A stretch of 38,086 nt of DNA from an uncultured Pelagibacteraceae bacterium (lineage in GTDB: Bacteria; Pseudomonadota; Alphaproteobacteria; Pelagibacterales; Pelagibacteraceae). Under the pieces are notes generated by a model that saw only the letters and a program-made list of their open reading frames with translations, was not told the DNA's origin and made no database searches. Location: assembly GCA_902550285.1 (NCBI GenBank), contig CACCYQ010000006.1:1-38086 (forward strand), written 5' to 3'. The stretch's first letter is position 1, and each line of letters begins with the position of its first letter. A program made the translations under genes and the position numbers. This document shows, piece by piece, positions 24,289-33,831 of the stretch.

Positions 24289-27200
24289 TTAATTTATTAT
24301 CAAGGAAATACCTTGGTTTTTAATAATATTTATTAACTTTCTGTCTACTTGACGTTTATCTTTGAGTTTAAAATAAATATTATGACCTTCATCTTTTAAT
24401 CTTAGATTAACTTCAGTTTTTCCATTAGTTTTAAATAATTTACTTAATTTTTCTATATCTGTTTCATTATTTATTATAAATTCAATTTTATTAATAGGTT
24501 TATTAGTTACATCTGCTAAAGATGTAATTTTTCTTACATTTATTTTTTTAAATCTATTATCTTCTTCACTTATATTTTTAGTTAAAGTCAGCAACAAAGA
24601 AGTACCTTCTTGTAATATATTTCTGTTCGACTCAAAGATATCTGAAAAAATAAATAATTCAAATACACTACTTAAGTCAGAAAATCTAACAATAGCATAC
24701 GAATTTCCTTTTTGTGTTTTTTTTTCCTGCACTTTGAGGACTGTGCATGCAATATTAGATTCTTTATATTTTGTACCTTCACTAAATTTTAGAAATTCAA
24801 TAATATCATAATCATTAAACATATCCTTATATTGATTCAGTGGATGATTCGAAATATAAAATCCTAGGCTTTGGAATTCTTTTGATAGCCTTTCATCTAT
24901 AGACCAATCTTCGATACTTTCAATAATTTCATCATTATTAATATCATTTGTTTCAAATAGAGCAGTTTGATTTGCTAACTTATTTTCAGAAATATTTTTA
25001 GATTTTAAAATAATTTTTGGAATAGATTCGTAGATCGATTTCCTATTAATGTTTATACTATCGAAAGCACCTGCTTTAACTAAACCTTCAAGTTGCAATT
25101 TATTCATATCTTTTGGATTAATTCTATTTATAAAATCATTTATGGATTTAAAAAGTCCATTAGCATTTCTTTCTCTAACTATATTTGAAACAGCTTCGTA
25201 TCCAACATTTTTAATTGCTCCTAAAGCGTAACAAAAATTTTTTTCATCAGAGTGAAAATTTGCATGACAGCTATTTATATCAGGACGCAATATATTTATA
25301 TCAAGCCTTTTAAGCTCTTCATAAAATTCACTCAACTTTTTTTGATTTGAAATTTCCATAGTCATTGAAGCTGAAAAAAATTGATGTGGAAAATATGTTT
25401 TTAAATATGCGGTTTGATATGAAATTATAGCGTAAGCTGCAGCGTGACTTTTGTTAAATCCGTATTCAGCAAATGGTTCAATCTTTAAAAAAATTCCTGC
25501 CGCAATTTCTTTGCTTATGCCGTTTTTATATGCGCCTAATATAAATCTTTCTTTTTGTTTTTCTAATTCTGCTCTTTTTTTTTTACCCATTGCTTTTCTT
25601 AAAATGTCAGCTTCTCCAGCTGTAAATCCTGATAATGCTTGGGCTATTTGCATTACCTGCTCTTGATAAATAATAACTCCATAAGTTGGTTTTAAAATTT
25701 CTTTTAATCTAGGATGAAGATAATCTGGTTCTTTTTTTCCATGTTTGCAATCATTGTATATTGGAATATTACTCATAGGACCTGGTCTATATAATGCGAC
25801 CAGAGCAATAATATCTTCCAATCTATCTGGTTTCATTTGTATTAAAGCCTCTTTCATTCCTGAGCTCTCAATTTGAAATAAACCCACTGTTTTGCCACTT
25901 GATAGTAAGTCAAAAACTTTTTGATCTTCATAATTTATATCTTCAATTTTAAAGTTAATACCGTTTGCATTAACTAATTCTTTCGTTTTGTTTATAACAG
26001 TTAAAGTTTTTAATCCTAAAAAATCAAATTTAATAAGGCCAGCATTTTCTGCTGAATACATATCAAATTGAGTAGAAGGCAAAAGCAAGTCTGAAGAATT
26101 ATCTTTATATAAAGGTACAATCTCTGTTAATTTTTTATCTGCTATAACAACGCCTGCAGCATGTGTTGCAACGTTTCTATTTAAGCCTTCCAAATTTAAT
26201 GACAAATCAACTAATCTTTTAACTCTTTTATCTTCGGCAATTAGTTTTTGTAATCGTGGTTCTCGGTTAATACATTCAGTTAAGTTCATTGGTCTTGATG
26301 GGTCGAAAGGTATCATCTTGCATATACTGTCGACAAATCCATAAGGTAAACCTATAACTCTACCAACATCTCTTATAACCATACGAGCTTTAAGTTTACC
26401 AAAAGTAATAATGTGAGCTACACTATTTTTGTATTTTTTTTTTAAATACTCAAAAACTAGATCTCTTTTTTCCTCACAAAAATCGATATCAAAATCAGGC
26501 ATTGAAATTCGGTCTGGATTCAAAAACCTTTCAAATATAAGATCAAATTTTATTGGATCTATATCCGTAATAGACAAACACCATGCTACTAAAGATCCAG
26601 CACCTGAGCCTCTGCCTGGACCTACGGGAATGTTATTTTTTTTTGCCCACTTAATATAATCAGCGACAATTAAAAAATAACTAGAATAATTCATCTCATT
26701 TATTATTTTTATTTCATGATCTAATCTATTTTTATATTTAATATAATCTTTATCACTCTTTAATTGGTTTTTATTTTTTTTAAAAATCATTTCAAATTTT
26801 TCAACAAGACCAACATTTGAATCATTTATTAAAAGATCTTCAGATTTAACACCTTTTTCAGAAGTAATATTTGGCAATATTGGTTTTGAAGTAACAGGTC
26901 TATAACTACATCTTTGTGGTAAATTGTAGTTATTTTCGAGAGCTTCTGGCAAATCAATGAAAATTTTATTCATTTCATCATTTGATTTTAAATAATGTTG
27001 ATTTGTTAATTTTGTTCTATCTTTGTCATTTACATAACTTTTAGATCCTATGCACATAAGCGCATCATGCGCTTCATACATTGATTGATCTATATAATAA
27101 ACTTCATTAGATGCTATAATAGGAATATTAAATAATTTGGAAAATTTTAAATTTATATTTTCAAAACTTTTTTCGTTTTGGTCTTCGTGCCTTTGAATTT

Positions 27201-27705
27201 CAATATAAAAATTATTATTAAATGAATATTTTAATTTTTTGTAAATCTCTTTAATATAATTGACCTTATCATTGTTAAAAAGTTTTCCAATTAAACCACC
27301 TATACCACCAGATAAAATAATAATATCTTTTGAATAATTTAGTAAATCTTCAAAATTACAATGAGGTACTGACATTTTATCATTTTCTAAATATGATTTT
27401 GATGAAAGTTCAATAATATTTTTATAACCATTTTCATTTTTTGCAATTAAAGGCATCGAGCCTACTTCGTTCATATATTTAAATGATATTTGTGTTCCAA
27501 TAATTGGTTGAGTGCCAGCCTTTGATATTTTATCTGAAAATTCTAAAGCTCCACAAAGATTAAAAGAATCTGATAAGCCTATACTTTGAATTTTATTTTT
27601 TTTACAATAATCTTTTAGTTGATCAATTTGGACTGCGCCTTCGCAAATAGAATATTGGGTATGTATCTTTAAATGATTAAATACTTTTTTATTTGATTCG
27701 CTCAT
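24289..27705 (-). CDS. dnaE: DNA polymerase III alpha subunit (replicative polymerase)
   Basis: DnaE is the catalytic subunit of the replicative polymerase. The 1138 residues show an N-terminal PHP domain (HLKIHTQYSICEGA, LSDSFNLCGALEF), the palm with GPGRGSGAGSLVAWCL and the catalytic aspartates in MPDFDIDFCEEKR, the fingers (YRPGPMSNIP, YQEQVMQIAQALSGF, GYGFNKSHAA-like AEYGFNKSHAAAYA), a helix-hairpin-helix region, clamp-binding QTALF at 913-917, then an OB fold (ACTVLKVQEKKTQKG). PHP metal ligands are replaced (Lys for the first His of HxH, DSFNL for DHGNL), so built-in proofreading is unlikely. It is DnaE1 by length and clamp motif. The ATG lies 17 bases inside lolD. Confidence 0.96.
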   Translation of the reverse strand: MSESNKKVFNHLKIHTQYSICEGAVQIDQLKDYCKKNKIQSIGLSDSFNLCGALEFSDKISKAGTQPIIGTQISFKYMNEVGSMPLIAKNENGYKNIIELSSKSYLENDKMSVPHCNFEDLLNYSKDIIILSGGIGGLIGKLFNNDKVNYIKEIYKKLKYSFNNNFYIEIQRHEDQNEKSFENINLKFSKLFNIPIIASNEVYYIDQSMYEAHDALMCIGSKSYVNDKDRTKLTNQHYLKSNDEMNKIFIDLPEALENNYNLPQRCSYRPVTSKPILPNITSEKGVKSEDLLINDSNVGLVEKFEMIFKKNKNQLKSDKDYIKYKNRLDHEIKIINEMNYSSYFLIVADYIKWAKKNNIPVGPGRGSGAGSLVAWCLSITDIDPIKFDLIFERFLNPDRISMPDFDIDFCEEKRDLVFEYLKKKYKNSVAHIITFGKLKARMVIRDVGRVIGLPYGFVDSICKMIPFDPSRPMNLTECINREPRLQKLIAEDKRVKRLVDLSLNLEGLNRNVATHAAGVVIADKKLTEIVPLYKDNSSDLLLPSTQFDMYSAENAGLIKFDFLGLKTLTVINKTKELVNANGINFKIEDINYEDQKVFDLLSSGKTVGLFQIESSGMKEALIQMKPDRLEDIIALVALYRPGPMSNIPIYNDCKHGKKEPDYLHPRLKEILKPTYGVIIYQEQVMQIAQALSGFTAGEADILRKAMGKKKRAELEKQKERFILGAYKNGISKEIAAGIFLKIEPFAEYGFNKSHAAAYAIISYQTAYLKTYFPHQFFSASMTMEISNQKKLSEFYEELKRLDINILRPDINSCHANFHSDEKNFCYALGAIKNVGYEAVSNIVRERNANGLFKSINDFINRINPKDMNKLQLEGLVKAGAFDSININRKSIYESIPKIILKSKNISENKLANQTALFETNDINNDEIIESIEDWSIDERLSKEFQSLGFYISNHPLNQYKDMFNDYDIIEFLKFSEGTKYKESNIACTVLKVQEKKTQKGNSYAIVRFSDLSSVFELFIFSDIFESNRNILQEGTSLLLTLTKNISEEDNRFKKINVRKITSLADVTNKPINKIEFIINNETDIEKLSKLFKTNGKTEVNLRLKDEGHNIYFKLKDKRQVDRKLINIIKNQGISLIIN

Positions 27706-28375
27706 TGATGTTTTTTATTCTACCATCAATTAATTGTAATTTACAATCAGCCATATTCGCAAAATATCTATTATGAGTTGCAAAAATTATTATTCTTTCT
27801 TTGTTTTTTAACTTAAATAAAATTTTAAATATTTCTTTAGAATTTTTAAAATCCAAACTACCAGTTGGTTCATCGGCCAATATTATTGCAGGTGAATTTA
27901 CTAATGCTCTTGAGATTGCTATTCTTTGTGCTTCTCCACCAGATAATTCAGTAGGATAATGATCCATTCTCTTTGATAAACCTACGCTTTTTAAAATTTT
28001 TATAGAATCTGAAATAGCTTTATCCTTTTTATCATCTAAAGATAATCTCGCTAAATAGACGTTTTCTATTGCTGTAAAGTCAGATAAAAGATTTTTTTCT
28101 TGATAAATAATTCCTATTTTTTTTGCTCTAATATTGTCATTTGTTGTTTTTTTATTAGTGCTCGTATCTTGATTTTCAATTTTTATTTTACCACTGCTAG
28201 GTCTGTCTATTAGAGAAATTAAATTCAAAAGAGTTGATTTGCCAGAACCAGAAGGTCCCACTAATGAATATATTTTTCCTTTTTTAAAATTAAAATTTAT
28301 ATTATTTAATACCTTTATATTTTTTTTTGATTTGTATAATTTAGATACATTTTTAAGAGATATTATATTATTCAT
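27689..28375 (-). CDS. lolD: Lipoprotein-releasing ABC transporter ATP-binding protein
   Basis: LolD powers release of outer-membrane lipoproteins from the inner membrane to LolA. The 228-residue ATPase has Walker A GPSGSGKST, Q-loop YQEKNLLSDFTAIEN, ABC signature LSGGEAQRIAISRAL, Walker B IILADEPTGSLD and the H-loop histidine in ATHNRYFA. The MacB/LolD family pattern (LLSDFTAIENV, TGSLD) together with the adjacent LolC/E-type permease makes LolD the best call over other small ABC ATPases. It overlaps the permease gene by 8 bases and dnaE by 17, matching the conserved alphaproteobacterial order proS-lolC-lolD-dnaE. Confidence 0.92.
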   Translation of the reverse strand: MNNIISLKNVSKLYKSKKNIKVLNNINFNFKKGKIYSLVGPSGSGKSTLLNLISLIDRPSSGKIKIENQDTSTNKKTTNDNIRAKKIGIIYQEKNLLSDFTAIENVYLARLSLDDKKDKAISDSIKILKSVGLSKRMDHYPTELSGGEAQRIAISRALVNSPAIILADEPTGSLDFKNSKEIFKILFKLKNKERIIIFATHNRYFANMADCKLQLIDGRIKNINERIK

Positions 28376-29597
28376 ATTTTAATGCTTTTACTGGATCTAA
28401 ATTTGATGCTTTAATAGCAGGATAAATAGAGACTAAACAAGTTGCAAAAATAGAACAAGTTCCAATTAAAATTATTGAATTAAAATCTATTTCTGATGGC
28501 ATTTTACTAAAAAAATAAATTTCTTCTGGAAATAAACTTACATTAAAAGTTTTGCTAATAAATCCTCGTATATTTTCTATATAAATAGAAAATAGTATTC
28601 CTAAAAAAATTCCAAATAATGTTGCTATTGATCCAATTAAGAAACCAATCATAAAAAAAATTTTCATAATAGAATTATTTTTAACTCCTATTGACTTTAA
28701 TATAGCTATATCTCTTGTTTTGTTTTTTACTAGAATTGTCAAACCAGATATTATGTTAAATGCTGCAACAATAATTATTAAAGACAAAATTATAAACATT
28801 ACATTTCTTTCAACCTTTAATGCAGAAAAAAGAGACTGATTTAAATCGGCCCATGTATATATATTTTCGTCAGGAAAAATATTTGATAATTTTATTTTAA
28901 TTTCGTCTATTTTTTCTGGTTTTTTCAAATATACTTCTAAATATCTGTCGTTTTTATCTAAATTGAAAAAATTTTCTAAATCAAAAATATTTAAAAAAGC
29001 AATATTTTGATCAAAATCAGTCAGACCTGACTCAAATATTGAGTCCACAATGTATGCTTCTTGCTTTGGCAGCAATCCAACAATTGTTTTAACGCCTGCG
29101 GGTGACATAAGTAAGATTTTATCACCTATATCTACATTAAGCAGATAGCTAAGTTCTTTTCCAATTGAAATATGTTTGCGCCTTAATTCCTTATTTCCTA
29201 AAAATTTATTATTTTGAGCTAGTTTTAATCTTTTAAAGCTTTTTTGCCCATATCCTCTTAACAAAATTCCTTTTGTATAATCTCTATTAATAATAACTCC
29301 TTCACCACTATTACTTAAAATTAATTTTTTAGAAATTAAACGCAGTTTTTTATTTGAAAATATATTGCTGTTAATAGGATTTTCGTAAGGTTTTACTACA
29401 GCATGAGCATTAAAACCTACTATTTTATCAACAAGTTCTGATCTAAAACCATTCATTACTGACATTACAATGATCAAAACCGCAACACCTAAGCTTATAC
29501 CTATAAAAGAAAAAATAGAAATAATATTTAAAAAACCTTCTTTTTTTCTTGTTTTTAAATATCTTAAAGCAACTTCTTTTTCTAATTGTGATATCAA
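28368..29597 (-). CDS. lolC: Lipoprotein-releasing ABC transporter permease (LolC/LolE family)
   Basis: This is the membrane partner of LolD. The 409 residues open with the family signature EVALRYLKTRKKEGFLNIISIFSFIGIS in two adjoining parts, a first helix at about 22-47 with VMSVMNGFRSEL after it, a large periplasmic domain of about 48-260, then three helices near 265-290, 312-340 and 370-395 with IAILKSIGVKNNSIMKIFF between. The ending IYPAIKASNLDPVKALKYE is typical. Only one such permease is present, so the complex is presumably a homodimer (sometimes called LolF), as in other alphaproteobacteria, rather than the LolC/LolE pair of E. coli. proS precedes it by one base. Confidence 0.9.
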   Translation of the reverse strand: MISQLEKEVALRYLKTRKKEGFLNIISIFSFIGISLGVAVLIIVMSVMNGFRSELVDKIVGFNAHAVVKPYENPINSNIFSNKKLRLISKKLILSNSGEGVIINRDYTKGILLRGYGQKSFKRLKLAQNNKFLGNKELRRKHISIGKELSYLLNVDIGDKILLMSPAGVKTIVGLLPKQEAYIVDSIFESGLTDFDQNIAFLNIFDLENFFNLDKNDRYLEVYLKKPEKIDEIKIKLSNIFPDENIYTWADLNQSLFSALKVERNVMFIILSLIIIVAAFNIISGLTILVKNKTRDIAILKSIGVKNNSIMKIFFMIGFLIGSIATLFGIFLGILFSIYIENIRGFISKTFNVSLFPEEIYFFSKMPSEIDFNSIILIGTCSIFATCLVSIYPAIKASNLDPVKALKYE

Positions 29598-29598
29598 T

Positions 29599-30924
29599 TT
29601 ATTTTTTTTTATTAATTATGATTTGTGCTGCTTCTGCAATTTTAATTTTTTTAGTTTTTTCACCAATTTCGTTGAATTCAAGCAGATCACCTTCGGTTTT
29701 TTTTCCAATAACTATTTGAAAGGGAATTCCTATAAGATTAAAATTCTTAATTTTTGTTGATATATTTTCATCAGAATCGTCAATTATAGTATCAATATTT
29801 TTATCTTTAAAATATTTATAAATATTATTTGCTTTTTCTAAATTTGAATTTTCATTTTTATTTATCATTGGAATAATTGCGCAATCAAAAGGTGATACAG
29901 ATAAAGGCCATTTCATCAATTCATTTTTATCATCATACTTAGCTTCAATTATGGCACCGACAAGTCTAGAAACGCCAACTCCATACGATCCCATTTTCAC
30001 AAACATCTTTTTTCCTTGAAAGTCTACAGAGGCATTCATTGGTTTAGAATACTTATCGCCAAAATAAAAAATATGCCCTACTTCAATACCTTTGGTTTTA
30101 AGTCTGTATTCTTCTGGAACGTGTTTTTCAAATTCATTTTGATTAAACTTTTCATCTGTAACAGCATAATATTTTTCAAAATCTTTTCTTAAAGATTTAA
30201 GTGAATCTTTTTCAATAGTTGTCTCTGAACTGTTAACATCAAATATTCTTTTGTCAGTGTAAATTTTACTTTCACCAGTATCTGCAAGAATGATGAATTC
30301 GTGAGATAAATTTCCTCCAATAGGTCCTGTATCAGCAGCCATTGGTATTGCAGAAAGATCCATTCTTTTAAAAGTTCTTAAATATGAAAGAAAAAATTTA
30401 TTGTAAGAAAGTAAGGCTTCATCATCATTTACATCAAATGAATATGCGTCCTTCATATAAAATTCTCTGCATCTCATAATTCCAAATCTTGGTCTTAGTT
30501 CATCTCTAAATTTCCATTGGATATGATAAAGAAGTTGAGGTAAAGACTTATAAGATTTTATACTTGTTCTAAAAATGTCTGTTATTAACTCTTCATTTGT
30601 TGGTCCATATAACATTTCTCTATTTTGCCTATCTTTTATTCTTAACATTTCTTCACCATAATCTTCATATCTGCCACTTTCTTTCCAAATTTCACTTGAT
30701 TGAATTGTTGGCATTAAAATTTCCTGAGCACCCACTCTGTTCTGTTCTTCTCTAACTATTTTTTCAATTTTTTTCATAATTTTAAAACCTAATGGAAGCC
30801 ATGAATATATACCTGATGAGGATTGTTTTATCATACCAGTTCTTAACATTAGTTTATGAGATTTGATTTTTGCTTCAGAAGGATTATTTTTAAGTATAGG
30901 TACAAATAATTTAGAAAAGTACAT
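29599..30924 (-). CDS. proS: Prolyl-tRNA synthetase, short form without editing insertion
   Basis: ProS charges tRNA-Pro. The 441-residue class II synthetase has TGMIKQSSSGIYSWLPLG, VGAQEILMPTIQSSEIW, RYEDYGEEMLRIKDR, YGPTNEELITDIFR, motif 2 WKFRDELRPRFGIMRCREF-like sequence ending FYMKDAYSFD, then MAADTGPIGGNLSHEFIIL, motif 3 GSYGVGVSRLVGAIIEA, and an anticodon-binding domain from about residue 345. The E. coli enzyme has about 572 residues because of an editing insertion between motifs 2 and 3; that insertion is missing here, as in other alphaproteobacterial ProS. A separate deacylase would be needed to clear Ala-tRNA-Pro. It starts 5 bases after rnj. Confidence 0.96.
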   Translation of the reverse strand: MYFSKLFVPILKNNPSEAKIKSHKLMLRTGMIKQSSSGIYSWLPLGFKIMKKIEKIVREEQNRVGAQEILMPTIQSSEIWKESGRYEDYGEEMLRIKDRQNREMLYGPTNEELITDIFRTSIKSYKSLPQLLYHIQWKFRDELRPRFGIMRCREFYMKDAYSFDVNDDEALLSYNKFFLSYLRTFKRMDLSAIPMAADTGPIGGNLSHEFIILADTGESKIYTDKRIFDVNSSETTIEKDSLKSLRKDFEKYYAVTDEKFNQNEFEKHVPEEYRLKTKGIEVGHIFYFGDKYSKPMNASVDFQGKKMFVKMGSYGVGVSRLVGAIIEAKYDDKNELMKWPLSVSPFDCAIIPMINKNENSNLEKANNIYKYFKDKNIDTIIDDSDENISTKIKNFNLIGIPFQIVIGKKTEGDLLEFNEIGEKTKKIKIAEAAQIIINKKK

Positions 30925-30929
30925 TTTTA

Positions 30930-32585
30930 TTAGGTCCTAATAAGATTTATATTGGTTACAGGTTTTTTTCCAGTCTTTTCCTTAGTGTATTTTCTGCAAG
31001 CTATTTTAATAGAGTCAATTATGTTAGTTTCTTGTTTTTTATTATTTAGTGAAAATGTTCTTGCTGTTTTATTTATTTGTTCTTCTAAACCTATTAAAAA
31101 TTCTTCATTTTCAATTACGGGAAGTCCTCGATAAGATATTTTAGTTTTAATATTAGTTTTTTTGTCTTGTATTACAATACTTACATCTAAAATTCCATTT
31201 TCTGACAATGTTTTCCTCTCTTTAATTGATTGAGAATCTTCTTCAACACTTACATTGCCATCAAGATATAATCTGCCACTAGGTGCTTTATCATAAACCT
31301 CTGGATTTTTTCCAGGATATAATCTGACAATGTCACCGTTTTCAACTTTAACAGAATTAGGTACCTGCATTTCTTTAGCAAAATTTATATGCTCCACCAT
31401 ATGTCTATATTCACCATGAACAGGTATAACTGTTCTTGGCTTTATCCAGTTATACATATCTTTTAAATCATCCCTATTAGGGTGACCAGAAACATGAACA
31501 AAATTATTTTCTTCTGAAATTACCTCAATTTCATCTTTAACAAGACTGTTGTGCAATTTGTATAATTTTTTTTCATTTCCAGGAATAATTTTTGAAGAAA
31601 ATATAACTGCATCACCTTTTTCAATAAAAACATCAGGATGCATATTTTTTGAAATTCGAGTCATTGCTCCAAGAGGTTCTCCTTGACTGCCTGTACATAA
31701 ATATACTATTTTTTCTCTAGAAATTTTTTTTGCCTCTCTAGGATCAATAGGGTCAATAACGTTTTTTAGATAACCACAACTTTTGGCAGCTTTAAAGATT
31801 CTGTGCATTGATCTACCTACTAAAGATATTTGTCTTCCAGTTTTTTCTGCACAGTAAAATACACTTTCCATCCTAGCTACATTAGATGCAAATGAGGTTA
31901 CTAGGATTTTTTTTTTTAAATTTTCCATTATTTTCAATAAACTTTTTCTTACATCGGATTCAGAGCCAGCTCTTCCTATGCTAAATACGTTAGTAGAGTC
32001 ACATATCATTGCAAGAACACCTTCTTTGCCTATTTCAATTAATCTTTTTGAATCAATTGTTTTTCCAATAAGAGGATCTGGGTCACATTTCCAATCGCCT
32101 GTATGAAGAATATTTCCAACTGGTGTCTCAATTTTTAATCCGTTTGGTTCAATTATTGAATGAGTTAGTGTAATGAATTCAATCTTAAAAGGATCTAGTT
32201 TTAAAGTTCCATTCAATTCAACAATTTTCAAAAATGGTTTTATGTCAATTTTTTTTTCTTTAAATTTTTCTGAAATTAAAAGAGCTGTGAATGGAGTGGC
32301 AAAAATTTTACATTGAAGTTTTGGCCAAATGTAAGCGATAGCTCCTATATGGTCTTCATGAGCATGGGTAAGAACAATACCTAGTAAATCATCTTTTTTA
32401 TCAATAATAAATCCTGGATCTGGATAGATTAAATCTATTCCTGGAACAGTATCATCAGCAAATGTTACGCCAATATCAACTATTATCCATTTTTGTAATC
32501 CTGGTTTACCATAAGCAAATAGGTTCATATTCATTCCAATTTCACCAGATCCACCTAAAGGACAAAATAATAATTCTTCACTCAT
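30930..32585 (-). CDS. rnj: Ribonuclease J
   Basis: RNase J is a metallo-beta-lactamase/beta-CASP nuclease with 5'-3' exonuclease and endonuclease activity in mRNA decay and rRNA maturation. The 551 residues include the zinc motif HAHEDH (74-79) in VLTHAHEDHIGA, further ligands in HTGDWKCDPD and CDSTNVF, the beta-CASP portion (TSFASNVARMESVF, CTGSQGEPLGAM), SGHPNRDDLKDMYNWIKP, VIPVHGEYRHM, and a C-terminal domain from about 450. All catalytic ligands are present. It overlaps coaX by 4 bases, and coaX-rnj-proS matches the alphaproteobacterial order. Confidence 0.95.
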   Translation of the reverse strand: MSEELLFCPLGGSGEIGMNMNLFAYGKPGLQKWIIVDIGVTFADDTVPGIDLIYPDPGFIIDKKDDLLGIVLTHAHEDHIGAIAYIWPKLQCKIFATPFTALLISEKFKEKKIDIKPFLKIVELNGTLKLDPFKIEFITLTHSIIEPNGLKIETPVGNILHTGDWKCDPDPLIGKTIDSKRLIEIGKEGVLAMICDSTNVFSIGRAGSESDVRKSLLKIMENLKKKILVTSFASNVARMESVFYCAEKTGRQISLVGRSMHRIFKAAKSCGYLKNVIDPIDPREAKKISREKIVYLCTGSQGEPLGAMTRISKNMHPDVFIEKGDAVIFSSKIIPGNEKKLYKLHNSLVKDEIEVISEENNFVHVSGHPNRDDLKDMYNWIKPRTVIPVHGEYRHMVEHINFAKEMQVPNSVKVENGDIVRLYPGKNPEVYDKAPSGRLYLDGNVSVEEDSQSIKERKTLSENGILDVSIVIQDKKTNIKTKISYRGLPVIENEEFLIGLEEQINKTARTFSLNNKKQETNIIDSIKIACRKYTKEKTGKKPVTNINLIRT

Positions 32586-33325
32586 TTATTTAACTTTTTT
32601 ATAACTTTTAATAATCCATTAATTGTCAAATTTTTATCAACATTGCTTTTAACATTTATTGAATTTTTAAAAAGATGTGACAATCCACCTGTAAGAATAA
32701 CATTATACTTTTTATTAGTATTTTTAAAAATAAGATCAATAATATTATTTATTAAGCCTAAATATCCCCAATAAAAACCAGATCTTATTGCACTCTTGGT
32801 ATTTTTTCCAATTACGTTAGAAATTTTTGATAAATTTACAGAAGGTAATAATGAAGCTTTTGAAACTAAACTATTTAGTGAAAGAGTAACTCCAGGAGAT
32901 ATAACACCACCTAAATAATTATTTTTGACAACAACATCAAACGTGGTAGCGGTACCAAAATCTAAAATTATAAAATTTGATTTGTTATTAATAACTGCAA
33001 TTGCATTAGCTAAACGATCAGAACCTACTTGTTTTTTATCTACTTTAATATTAAGAAACTTCTTTAGATTAATTTGTTTTATTTCATAACATTTTTTCCC
33101 TGTTTTTTTTTCAATAAAATTTTTGATAATTTTAAATTTAACAGGAACAACACTGCTAAATAAAATTTTACTAATTTTATATTTTTTTAAATATTTTAAT
33201 TTTTTAGATAAATATTTTTTAGTGACAAGGTTACTTTTAATATAGCTTCGATTTACTATTTTTGAATTTAAATCTAATAAACAAATCTTTGTCTCTGTGT
33301 TACCTATATCTCCAATTAAATACAT
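32582..33325 (-). CDS. coaX: Type III pantothenate kinase
   Basis: CoaX phosphorylates pantothenate, the first step of coenzyme A synthesis. The 247-residue ASKHA-fold protein has the phosphate-1 loop GDIGNTETKICL at the N-terminus, VGSDRLANAIAV near 100, the second phosphate motif DFGTATTFDVV at about 120-130, GGVISPGVTLSLNSL, and GGLSHLF toward the C-terminus. The GSDR and PGxxLS motifs separate type III from the unrelated type I and II kinases. The absence of type I elsewhere is assumed, not seen. It overlaps birA by 10 bases and rnj by 4, so birA-coaX-rnj is tightly coupled. Confidence 0.94.
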   Translation of the reverse strand: MYLIGDIGNTETKICLLDLNSKIVNRSYIKSNLVTKKYLSKKLKYLKKYKISKILFSSVVPVKFKIIKNFIEKKTGKKCYEIKQINLKKFLNIKVDKKQVGSDRLANAIAVINNKSNFIILDFGTATTFDVVVKNNYLGGVISPGVTLSLNSLVSKASLLPSVNLSKISNVIGKNTKSAIRSGFYWGYLGLINNIIDLIFKNTNKKYNVILTGGLSHLFKNSINVKSNVDKNLTINGLLKVIKKLNK

Positions 33326-33831
33326 AATAGTTCTTTCTCATAGCATTTTTTAATATTTTTAAAAATTATCATTTTATTAATTTTATTATTGTATTTTAAC
33401 AAAGATGTCGTGGGATAATTTTTTATATTTGGATTTTTATAAATATTTATACCTACGCCAATAATAACATAATTTTGTTCATTATGGGTAATAATTTCTT
33501 GCAATATTCCACAAAATTTTTTTTTTTTTATAAGAAGATCGTTTGGTGGTTTGATTAGGATTTTTTCTTTAGTAAAGCTACTTAATGTTTTTTTAATCAA
33601 TAAACAATTCTTTTTTGTTAATTGATTAATAGAAATATTTTTATTTAATCTGTAAAAAATACTCATAAATAAATTTCCGCTTAAGGATATCCATTTATTG
33701 CCATATCTTCCTCTGCCTTTTTTTTGACTGTCCGAAATAACAATACCCATTATTTTTCCTTGTTTAATTTTTCTTATTGCAAAATTATTAGTGCTATTTA
33801 CATTTTTTAGATGAAATACTTTTAAATTCAT
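33316..33831 (-). CDS. birA: Biotin--[acetyl-CoA-carboxylase] ligase, minimal form
   Basis: BirA activates biotin and attaches it to the carboxyl carrier protein of acetyl-CoA carboxylase. This 171-residue form has only the catalytic core: VNSTNNFA, the biotinyl-AMP loop GRGRYGNKW (39-47), GNLFMSIFY, the segment KPPNDLL (94-100, Pro where KWPND is usual), the lysine of KFCGILQE (Lys105) and VIIGVGINI. It lacks the N-terminal DNA-binding domain of E. coli BirA, so it is not a repressor, and nearly all of the C-terminal SH3-like domain, making it shorter than ordinary class I ligases (about 240). A run of 13 A encodes Lys102-Lys105. It overlaps coaX by 10 bases and nuoN by 1. Confidence 0.9.
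   Translation of the reverse strand: MNLKVFHLKNVNSTNNFAIRKIKQGKIMGIVISDSQKKGRGRYGNKWISLSGNLFMSIFYRLNKNISINQLTKKNCLLIKKTLSSFTKEKILIKPPNDLLIKKKKFCGILQEIITHNEQNYVIIGVGINIYKNPNIKNYPTTSLLKYNNKINKMIIFKNIKKCYEKELLCI
33517..33529 (-). repeat. 13-base homopolymer inside birA
   Basis: T13 on the plus strand is A13 in birA, running through Ile101-Lys105 right at the catalytic lysine. Conserved motifs on both sides are in the same frame, so the run length given is the functional one. It is a likely site of transcriptional or replication slippage and of assembly error. Confidence 0.9.

Noticed and set aside
31907..31917. Long T/A runs read as intrinsic terminators
   Set aside because: These runs lie inside coding regions and are not preceded by GC-rich hairpins. 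I found no convincing intrinsic terminator anywhere in the window.
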